From Hoskinsella mucinilytica (lineage in GTDB: Bacteria > Bacillota_I > Bacilli_A > Erysipelotrichales > Erysipelotrichaceae): a stretch of DNA of 24,249 nucleotides. The notes under the pieces are model-generated. The model had not been told where the DNA came from and made no database searches. It saw nothing but the letters and a program-made list of their open reading frames with translations. The position numbers and the translations under genes are program-made. The number at the start of each line of letters is the position of its first letter. Positions within the stretch are counted from its first letter, which is position 1. Below are positions 8,917-15,675 of the stretch, in pieces. The stretch lies in assembly GCF_045223415.1 (NCBI RefSeq), contig NZ_JBEQZJ010000050.1, positions 1-24,249 of the forward strand. Reading direction: 5' to 3'.

Positions 8917-10368
8917 ATGAAGAAAACAATAAAATTTCCAAAGGATTTTTTATGGGGAGGTGCCATTGCCTCGAATCAGGCTGATGGATTATATGAGAGA
9001 AAAGTAGAGAAAGGTTTATCTATTGCGGACTATACCTTTTGTAAAAAAGTTAAAGAAAAGGATGATCGTGCAGAGTTTACCTCATGGAAACAAACGATAT
9101 TAAAAGATGAAAAAGATCAAAATTACGCAAAACGACGTGGGATACATTTCTTTGAAACCTTTGAAACGGATCTTGCTTTAATGAAAGAATTAGGATTAAA
9201 GGCTTTTCGTACTAGTATTGATTGGTCTTATGTTTGCCCCAAAGGAATTGAGGAACAACCAAATCAAGATGCTTTGCTCTATTATGATGCTTTGATTGAT
9301 TGTATCATAAAAAATGGTATGGAACCTGTCATTACATTATCACATTATGAAATGCCGGCGTATCTTTCAGAAGTCTATCATGGTTGGATTCATAAAGAAG
9401 TGATCGACCACTTTGTGAGATTTGCAGGATGGATGTTAGAGCGCTATCATAAAAAAGTTAGCTATTGGATTACATTTAATCAAATTAATATGGCGAATTT
9501 TGATTCTTTAGGAATACCATTTCTTGCATATGATGATCCATTAGGAGCAGCGTATCAGGGGATCCATAATCAATTTGTCGCAAGTGCATTGGTAAAGAAA
9601 AAAGCTATTGAGATAGATGATGGTATCATGATCGGAACTATGCTGAGTGATAAGATAGCACATCCTGCGACATGTAAACCGGAAGATGTATTATTTAGCC
9701 TTAAAAAAAATCAAATGCAATTTCTGTTTCCTGATGTACAGCTGCGAGGTGAATATCCAGGCTATGCCTTTCGATTTTTCAAAGAACATCATATTGACAT
9801 TAAAATGGAGGAAACAGAGGCCATATTATTAAAAAATTATCCTATGGATTATCTTGCATTTAGCTATTACTATACGAAAATAAATGATGCCTCAAAGGAT
9901 GATGATAATATGTTTGTAAGAAGTAAGAATCCTTATTTGAAAGCAAGTGATTGGGGATGGGAAATAGATCCACTCGGTCTTAGAACAGCATTAAATACAT
10001 ATGCTGATCGATATCCTCATGTGCCATTGTTCATTACTGAAAACGGATTTGGAGCCGAGGATGAAGTGATAGATGGCTGTGTACATGATTTATATCGAAT
10101 TTCCTATATCAAGGAGCATTTACTACAAATATATGAAGCAATCCAAGATGGTGTTTGTATCATGGGCTATTTATTATGGACACCAATTGATATCGTAAGC
10201 TGTTCTTCCAGTGAAATGAAAAAAAGATATGGTTGTATTTATGTAGATCTTGATGATGAAGGTAAAGGCAGTGGAAAAAGAATAAAGAAAGATAGTTTTA
10301 CTTGGTATCAAAAAGTGATAGAAAGTGATGGAGAGATCTTGGATCATACGCTAGGAGGAATATCATGA
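8917..10368 (+). CDS. Glycoside hydrolase family 1, 6-phospho-beta-glycosidase-like, with Gln at the acid/base position
   Basis: Cytoplasmic retaining beta-glycosidase of family GH1, 483 residues (usual 460-490), expected to split the 6-phosphorylated glycoside delivered by the PTS. Seen: N-terminal FLWGGAIASNQADG, where the family signature normally ends in E-x-G but here reads D-G; the HYEMP motif; the nucleophile Glu375 in FITENGFGAED; and the 6-phosphate-binding motif SSSEMKKRYGCIYVD. The acid/base motif normally TFNE reads TFNQ: Gln189, codon CAA at 9481-9483. Plant myrosinases, which cleave S-glucosides, share this Glu-to-Gln change. It could therefore be a glycosidase for substrates with good leaving groups, a weakened enzyme, or a sensor. 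Ribosome site AAAGGAG precedes ATG 8917. It overlaps the next gene by 4 nt. Confidence 0.92.
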   Translation: MKKTIKFPKDFLWGGAIASNQADGLYERKVEKGLSIADYTFCKKVKEKDDRAEFTSWKQTILKDEKDQNYAKRRGIHFFETFETDLALMKELGLKAFRTSIDWSYVCPKGIEEQPNQDALLYYDALIDCIIKNGMEPVITLSHYEMPAYLSEVYHGWIHKEVIDHFVRFAGWMLERYHKKVSYWITFNQINMANFDSLGIPFLAYDDPLGAAYQGIHNQFVASALVKKKAIEIDDGIMIGTMLSDKIAHPATCKPEDVLFSLKKNQMQFLFPDVQLRGEYPGYAFRFFKEHHIDIKMEETEAILLKNYPMDYLAFSYYYTKINDASKDDDNMFVRSKNPYLKASDWGWEIDPLGLRTALNTYADRYPHVPLFITENGFGAEDEVIDGCVHDLYRISYIKEHLLQIYEAIQDGVCIMGYLLWTPIDIVSCSSSEMKKRYGCIYVDLDDEGKGSGKRIKKDSFTWYQKVIESDGEILDHTLGGIS

Positions 10369-10736
10369 AAAAAGAAGAAATGGAAGAATCAATCGTGCAA
10401 AGTTCTATGCAAATTATTTTATATGCCGGGGATGCACGAGAAGCAAATCTAGAAGCAATCAAGGCCTTGGAAATAGGTGATTTCCAGAAAGCAGAAGCAT
10501 GCTTAAACGAAGCAGAAGAAAATATAACAATCGCTCATAAAGCACAAACAGATCGTATTCAAGCAGAAACCAGGGGGGAAAAAGGGGAATATTCATTATT
10601 ATTTGCCCATGCACAAGACACCCTGATGACCATCAATAGTGAGATCATTCTGACTAGGCGTTTGCTTAAAGTATTTCACGCCTATGAACTCAGAATTCAA
10701 AAGCTAGAAAAAGATTTGAAAAACATACATGAATAA
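10365..10736 (+). CDS. PTS lactose/cellobiose-family EIIA subunit
   Basis: Cytoplasmic, trimeric, all-helical phosphocarrier of the lactose/cellobiose family, 123 residues. The phosphorylated histidine is His82 in LLFAHAQDTLMT; the Asp three residues on is the usual metal ligand. It takes phosphate from HPr and gives it to EIIB. Its ATG overlaps the GH1 stop as ATGA, and its 3' end overlaps the regulator gene by 8 nt, so translation of all three is coupled. It is rather longer at the N-terminus than some EIIA proteins (about 100-110 residues). Confidence 0.93.
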   Translation: MKKEEMEESIVQSSMQIILYAGDAREANLEAIKALEIGDFQKAEACLNEAEENITIAHKAQTDRIQAETRGEKGEYSLLFAHAQDTLMTINSEIILTRRLLKVFHAYELRIQKLEKDLKNIHE

Positions 10737-12645
10737 AAAGTGCCGAAAACTGATTCAACTCCTTTTGTCAAAAGAAGAAGTGATGACGTCACAGGAATTG
10801 TCAAGAGAAATGGGTGTTTCCAATAAGAGTGTTAGAAATTATATTGCGCAAATCAATGATGAGGCAGCTTGTATCATATCTTCTAATAAAGGGTATCGCA
10901 TAGATAAAAAGATGATACCAAATGATTGGAATCAAAAGGATGGTGTTTTACCAGAAACACAAAATGATAGGGTTTCTTATATGTTGAACAGCATGCTGAC
11001 CAGACCTAAAGATGAAGCAACAGATTTATATGATTTAGCGGATGAAATGGCAGTTAGTTATGAAACAGTGAGAAAGGATTTTATCATTGTAAAGCATAAA
11101 CTTAGTGATCATGATATCTTTGTAAAGGTAAATGACCACTTAGTAGAATTAGAAGGTTCAGAATTAGATAAACGTAGATTTTTAAGTTCTTTGATATCGG
11201 AATCTTTTTGTGAGAACATTTTAAGCTATAAGAGCTTGAGTCATATCTTTCCTAATTATGATATCGAAGCATTGTCAGATATGATACAGAAAAGTTGTAA
11301 CGAATACCATTATTTTATAAATGAATATGCACTTTTGAATCTTGTGCTTGAGGTCGTGATCGGAATTGATAGAATTTCAAAGAAGTTTGAATATGTATCA
11401 CAAGAAGAAAGAAGAGATCGCTATGGCATTCGAGAAATGCAACTTTGTAAGAAAATTGTAGAGAATATAGAAGCGAATTATCATATTGTTTATAGTGAAT
11501 GTGAATTTGAAGAATTAACCAATATTCTTATTAGCAGTCTAATGAAAATAGAATTTTCTGATATTAATTTAGAGAATTTATCCGGCTTTGTAGGTACAGA
11601 ATGTATGGATTTAGTAAATGAGTTAAGAGTAGTCATGAAGGAATGGGGAATTTTAGATGTCGATTCTGAAGCCTTTGTGATTAAATTTTCACTTCATATC
11701 AAAAATTTGTTGATTCGATTAAAGAATGGATTTGTTTCAAAAAACCAATTGACTGAGCATATCAAAATGAGTTGTCCTTTGATTTTTGAATATGCAGTTG
11801 AGATAGCAGATCATATCAAACGTATCACGCATTATAAGGTTGAAGATCATGAAATTGCATTTTTGGCTTTACATATCGGATGTATCATGGGCGAAAAAGA
11901 TTTCTTTAATGATCGCATCAGTTGTAATTTATTGTTTCCTCAATATTATGATTTTACCAATCAATTATTACAAAATTTAAATTCTGCATTTCATGATATC
12001 GTTGTGATTAATAAGGTCATTACCAAACAAAATGAGGCCATGATGCATCCATGTGATTTATTGATATCCACGTTACCTAATCAAAGATTGGATACTCAGG
12101 AATATGTTTGCATTACGCCATTTCTTACAGCAAAGGATAAGGCAGTGATCTTTGCTGCTGTAGATAAAGTAAAGATAAAGAAGAAAAAAACAAAGTTAAA
12201 GGAATACCTGTTTCAGATTACTGATAAAAAAATTTTTATGAGGAATGAATATATGACAGAATCTGATGAAGTGATCAAGGAGTTATGTCATCGTATGGAA
12301 AAAGAGGGTTATGTAGATGACCACTATTTAGAGGATATCAAAGAACGAGAGAAAGAGTCTTCTACCGCTTTTGGAAGAGTGGCTGTTCCACATTCTTTTA
12401 AAATGAATGCAATCAAAACAGGAATGTTTGTATTATTATCTGAACGAGGAATTCATTGGGGGAATAACAAAGTGAATGTCGTGTTATTGTTTGCCATCAA
12501 TCGTGATGAAAGAGCCATGTTTTTTAATATATTTGATCATCTTGTTAGTCAGTTGTTAGATACAGGAAATTTAAACAAAGTACTACATAGCCAATGCATT
12601 GAGGAATTTATTGATCGTTTTATGGACTGTGTTGGTACAGAATAG
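10729..12645 (+). CDS. LicR/MtlR-type PRD transcriptional activator with EIIB- and EIIA-like domains
   Basis: A 638-residue, PTS-controlled DNA-binding activator. Order: HTH_11 winged helix (residues ~1-60, SQELSREMGVSNKSVRNYI), second HTH (~95-140, LADEMAVSYETVRKDF), PRD1 (~180-290), PRD2 (~300-390), EIIB-like domain (~400-490, one Cys in SCNLLF) and a fructose/mannitol-type EIIA domain (~500-638) with His555 in VAVPHSF. PRD2 keeps His323 and His382; in PRD1 the usual first histidine (motif like NLxLHxAIxIxRI) reads Glu208 (NLVLEVVIGIDRI). PRD phosphorylation by HPr or EIIB is expected to switch activity. It is encoded last in the operon it probably activates; the most likely site is upstream of the promoter at 7255. 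Confidence 0.88.
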   Translation: MNKKCRKLIQLLLSKEEVMTSQELSREMGVSNKSVRNYIAQINDEAACIISSNKGYRIDKKMIPNDWNQKDGVLPETQNDRVSYMLNSMLTRPKDEATDLYDLADEMAVSYETVRKDFIIVKHKLSDHDIFVKVNDHLVELEGSELDKRRFLSSLISESFCENILSYKSLSHIFPNYDIEALSDMIQKSCNEYHYFINEYALLNLVLEVVIGIDRISKKFEYVSQEERRDRYGIREMQLCKKIVENIEANYHIVYSECEFEELTNILISSLMKIEFSDINLENLSGFVGTECMDLVNELRVVMKEWGILDVDSEAFVIKFSLHIKNLLIRLKNGFVSKNQLTEHIKMSCPLIFEYAVEIADHIKRITHYKVEDHEIAFLALHIGCIMGEKDFFNDRISCNLLFPQYYDFTNQLLQNLNSAFHDIVVINKVITKQNEAMMHPCDLLISTLPNQRLDTQEYVCITPFLTAKDKAVIFAAVDKVKIKKKKTKLKEYLFQITDKKIFMRNEYMTESDEVIKELCHRMEKEGYVDDHYLEDIKEREKESSTAFGRVAVPHSFKMNAIKTGMFVLLSERGIHWGNNKVNVVLLFAINRDERAMFFNIFDHLVSQLLDTGNLNKVLHSQCIEEFIDRFMDCVGTE

Positions 12646-12721
12646 GAGAAGAAGGATGGGATGCGTTTTTTAGTTTTTGTTGAAATTGGGAATTGTTCAT
12701 ACTGAATAACATGATTTTGCC
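12646..12721 (+). other. Gap after the PRD activator, no clear terminator
   Basis: The sequence after the activator stop has a T-rich stretch (12666-12680) but no convincing stem, so readthrough from the first PTS operon toward the RAT/terminator of the second cannot be excluded. Confidence 0.4.
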
Positions 12722-12750
12722 TTGACTTTTAGAATTCTGAATGCTAAAAT
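12722..12750 (+). promoter_or_regulatory. Promoter of the beta-glucoside PTS operon, extended -10
   Basis: TTGACT (12722-12727), 17-nt spacer, TAAAAT (12745-12750) with an upstream TG at 12742-12743 (extended -10). The predicted start near 12757 gives a ~110-nt leader that contains the antiterminator target and the terminator. Confidence 0.78.
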
Positions 12751-12782
12751 GAAATTGTAAATAGAATCAGTTGTACTTATTT

Positions 12783-12811
12783 GGATTGTCACTGGTCATG
12801 CAGGCGAAACC
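12783..12811 (+). promoter_or_regulatory. RAT (ribonucleic antiterminator) for a BglG/LicT-family protein
   Basis: A 29-nt element beginning GGATTGTCACTGG and ending GCAGGCGAAACC matches the RAT consensus of the LicT/BglG family (for example GGATTGTTACTG...GCAGGCAAAACC). Its last four bases (AACC) are the first four of the terminator stem, so folding of the RAT and of the terminator exclude each other. The cognate antiterminator is encoded at 13365. Confidence 0.92.
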
Positions 12812-12849
12812 AAAGCTAACATCATTTTGATGCTAGTTTTGGTTTTTTT
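12808..12849 (+). terminator. Conditional intrinsic terminator, antiterminated via the RAT
   Basis: A 16-bp stem, AACCAAAGCTAACATC (12808-12823) with GATGCTAGTTTTGGTT (12829-12844), has one G-U and one A-C mismatch and is followed by T through 12849. It lies before the ribosome site of the EIIA gene and would stop the whole operon when the RAT is unbound. Confidence 0.9.
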
Positions 12850-12867
12850 GTTTATTTGGAGGTCATT

Positions 12868-13368
12868 ATGAACATATTTCACAGAAAAAAATTAATTAAG
12901 CTCAAGGAACAACCAATGAGGATTTATGCCCCTATAAAGGGAAGATTAAAACCCTTGGAAGAAGTCGATGATATGGTGTTTAGTAGTAAAATGATGGGAG
13001 ATGGAGTGGCATTCGATCCGTTGGAGGACACATTGTATAGTCCGGTGAGTGGAACGATCACGATCGTATTCCCTACCGGACATGTGATTGGAATTGAAAG
13101 TAAAGAGCATATGAACATCATTCTACACATTGGAATCGATACAGTGGAAATGAAGGGGGATGGGTTTCACACAATGGTTAAGGTTGGCGATGTTGTGCAG
13201 GCAGGAGAAATGATCATGAAGCTAGATTTGAAAAAGATTCAAGCATCTTATTGCGCTACAACGATGCTCGTGATAGAAAATAGCGATGAATTTCATTTAG
13301 AGAAAAAAGAAATAGGAGAGATAGAGCCTGGGGATATGATTATAAAAGCAGAGAGGGTATCGACATGA
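12868..13368 (+). CDS. Stand-alone PTS glucose-family EIIA (Crr-like)
   Basis: Cytoplasmic phosphocarrier of the glucose/beta-glucoside family, 166 residues, like E. coli Crr (169). His72 (FPTGHVIGI) and His87 (IILHIGIDTVEM) correspond to the two active-site histidines; His87 carries the phosphate. SPVSGTI is also conserved. ATG 12868 is chosen from GGAGGT at 12858-12863; a TTG at 12856 lies within it. In most beta-glucoside permeases this domain is fused to EIIBC; here it is a separate gene placed first, and the EIIBC downstream lacks it, so it is probably the dedicated donor. It could also phosphorylate other A-less permeases. Its stop overlaps the next start as ATGA. Confidence 0.93.
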   Translation: MNIFHRKKLIKLKEQPMRIYAPIKGRLKPLEEVDDMVFSSKMMGDGVAFDPLEDTLYSPVSGTITIVFPTGHVIGIESKEHMNIILHIGIDTVEMKGDGFHTMVKVGDVVQAGEMIMKLDLKKIQASYCATTMLVIENSDEFHLEKKEIGEIEPGDMIIKAERVST

Positions 13369-14198
13369 AAATAAAAAAACTCTTAAATAACAATGTGGTC
13401 ATTGCAAAAGATAGACGAAAAGGTGAAGTTGTGGTGATGGGAACTGGTATAGGGTTTCAAGCCAAACCAGGTGACTATGTATGTAAAGATAAAATTCAAA
13501 AGGTTTTTATATTGAATGATAATACAAAACTAGAAGAATTAATATCACAAATTCCAGCTTCTTATCTGGAATTAACAGAAAAAATCGTAGCATATGCATA
13601 TGCGCAATATGATATTCAGCTAAGTGAAAGTATTTATTTATCACTTACCGATCATCTTTATTTTGCCATAAAACGAATTAGAGAACAGACGGATATTGAC
13701 AATCCATTTCTTGTCGAAGTAAAACAGTTTTATCGTGAGGAATATGGAATTGGATTGTATGCAAAAAAGCTGATTTATCAAATGTATCAAGTTGATATAC
13801 CAGAAGAGGAAATAGGTTATATTGCTATGCATGTAATCGAAAATACGCATAATAAAGGAAAGCGTTATGTAGGAAAAACCTTAGAGGTTGTGGACGCGAC
13901 CATTACATTTTTACGTAAAAATTATCTAAATGTGATAGATGAGGATGGGTTGGCGTATACAAGATTACTTAACCATATCAAACATTTCGCAAAGCGATAT
14001 ATTGAGGATAAAGAAAATGATATAGATGATCAGCTGTTATCGAAAACGATAACAGAGGTGTTTCAGAAAGAATGGGAATGTGTTGAAAGTCTTAGCCTGC
14101 ATTTAAAAAATGAGTTTGGTAGAGAGATTAAAAGCCCTGAAAAAAACTATTTGATCCTGCATTTAAGAAATTGCAAGGATTTAAAAATAGATCATTGA
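13365..14198 (+). CDS. BglG/LicT-family transcription antiterminator
   Basis: RNA-binding antiterminator, 277 residues. The N-terminal co-antiterminator (CAT) domain (~1-57: MKIKKLLNNNVVIAKD, GTGIGFQAKPGD) binds the RAT RNA as a dimer; PRD1 (~65-170) and PRD2 (~171-277) receive regulatory phosphate. All four PRD histidines are present: His97 (LTDHLYFAIKR), His156 (IAMHVIEN), His204 (LLNHIKHF) and His266 (LILHLRN). Its own mRNA carries the RAT at 12783, so it controls its own operon. Expected logic: inactive when phosphorylated by its EIIB without substrate, active when substrate drains the phosphate and HPr has phosphorylated PRD2. Confidence 0.94.
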   Translation: MKIKKLLNNNVVIAKDRRKGEVVVMGTGIGFQAKPGDYVCKDKIQKVFILNDNTKLEELISQIPASYLELTEKIVAYAYAQYDIQLSESIYLSLTDHLYFAIKRIREQTDIDNPFLVEVKQFYREEYGIGLYAKKLIYQMYQVDIPEEEIGYIAMHVIENTHNKGKRYVGKTLEVVDATITFLRKNYLNVIDEDGLAYTRLLNHIKHFAKRYIEDKENDIDDQLLSKTITEVFQKEWECVESLSLHLKNEFGREIKSPEKNYLILHLRNCKDLKIDH

Positions 14199-14316
14199 GG
14201 TAGTCACTATTCAATTAGGCTAAACTCAAAGCATGTCGTCTTTAAGTGGATAAACAGGAGGTGAAATGGATAAAAAAAAGACCATGCAGCGAAACAAGCG
14301 AGAAAGAGAGGAACCT

Positions 14317-15663
14317 ATGATGAACTATGAAAAAATCGCAAAAAGTATATTAGACAACGTTGGCGGAAATGAAAATATCGTCAGCATCATTAGCTGTTTT
14401 ACTCGGGTTCGTATAGAAGTGAAGAACAAGCAATTGGTAAATGAAGCAACGATCAAAGAACTGGAAGGTGTTAAGGGGGCATCCTTCTTCAATATGACTT
14501 ATCAAATCGTATTTGGTGGGAAATGTAATGATGTGTATGATGCCTTGATGAACATAACAGATATTAAGGAAGACAAGGATACAGTTAAAACTCATAGCTT
14601 TGGATGGAAGAGCGTAATTGATTATATTACTGGTACGATTCAGCCTATCATTCCTGTACTAATAGGTTGTGGCTTGATTCAAGGTATCATTGCTATGCTT
14701 TCTTATCTTAATGTAGATGCAGCTACTTATGGATATCAAGTTGTAAATGCAGCAGGTAGTGCAGGATATTATTTCTTACCACTTTTATTGGGATTTAGTT
14801 CAGCGAAAAAGCTTGGGGTCAATCCTTATATTGGGGCGGTACTAGGGGGGATTTTAGTATATCCTGCCATATTAGAAACAGCAGCCAGTGGAACGGCATA
14901 TGCATCCTTTTATGGAATACCGGTCAAATTGGTAACCTATTCTTCTACACTAACACCAATCATGTTAACCATGCCTGTAGTATACTGGATTGAGAAACTT
15001 GCGAAAAAAATATCACCAACAGTATTAAAGTCTGTACTGGTACCAGCAATCACGATTTTAGTAGCTTTGCCAGTGATGCTTGCGGTAACTGGTCCACTAG
15101 CGCAAATCATATCTGAGCTATTAGGAAAAGGAATTACTTATATTTATTCTAATTTCGCAATTTTTGGTGGTTTGATTATCGGAGCTACCTGTCCTTTCTT
15201 TGTATTGACAGGGATACATCAGGCAACGGCTATTCCGATTGTTTTGAATGAATTGGCTACAGTGGGATATTCTGTTGTATTTCCAATTTTAGGATTTGGC
15301 AATGCTTCAGTTGCAGGGGCAGCGTTAGGAGTGGCTTTGAAAACGAAAAATAAAAATCTAAGAGGAGAAGGTATAAGTTCGGCTGTGATTGGAGCAGTTG
15401 GTATTACAGAGCCTGCTTTGTATGGGGTATTGTTACCAACAAAGAAACCATTTATTGCAGTGGGTATCATGTCAGGTATCTGTGGTGCATTATCTTTGGT
15501 ATTTATGGTAAAAGCATATGGTCTAGGGCTTTGTGGATTAGGTGGACTACCATTATTCTTTGGTGATACTTTTATCATCTGGTGTGGCTTGATGTTGGTT
15601 GCTTACTTTGGTTCTGCGGCAATCACCTATGTATTGGGATTCAAGGATATCCCAGAAGAATAG
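14317..15663 (+). CDS. PTS beta-glucoside-family EIIBC permease
   Basis: Membrane permease with an N-terminal EIIB domain (~1-90) and EIIC (~100-448); no EIIA domain, so it is ~170 residues shorter than three-domain BglF/BglP. The phosphorylated Cys27 sits in SCFTRVRIEV (CxTRxR motif). EIIC has ~10 hydrophobic segments and the family motif GITEPALYGVLLP. ATG 14317 is preferred because homologues begin MNYEKIAKSILDNVGG and AGAGAGGA at 14305-14312 is well spaced. An in-frame ATG 14266 with AGGAGGTG at 14256-14263 would add 17 mostly charged residues and remains possible. The substrate is presumably a beta-glucoside; exact sugar unknown. Confidence 0.9.
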   Translation: MMNYEKIAKSILDNVGGNENIVSIISCFTRVRIEVKNKQLVNEATIKELEGVKGASFFNMTYQIVFGGKCNDVYDALMNITDIKEDKDTVKTHSFGWKSVIDYITGTIQPIIPVLIGCGLIQGIIAMLSYLNVDAATYGYQVVNAAGSAGYYFLPLLLGFSSAKKLGVNPYIGAVLGGILVYPAILETAASGTAYASFYGIPVKLVTYSSTLTPIMLTMPVVYWIEKLAKKISPTVLKSVLVPAITILVALPVMLAVTGPLAQIISELLGKGITYIYSNFAIFGGLIIGATCPFFVLTGIHQATAIPIVLNELATVGYSVVFPILGFGNASVAGAALGVALKTKNKNLRGEGISSAVIGAVGITEPALYGVLLPTKKPFIAVGIMSGICGALSLVFMVKAYGLGLCGLGGLPLFFGDTFIIWCGLMLVAYFGSAAITYVLGFKDIPEE

Positions 15664-15675
15664 GAGGATGATGAT

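Noticed and set aside
15219..15578. 119-codon open frame on the minus strand within the EIIBC gene
   Set aside because: Shadow of the permease coding frame; Pro/Ala/Asn-rich translation with no domain signal.
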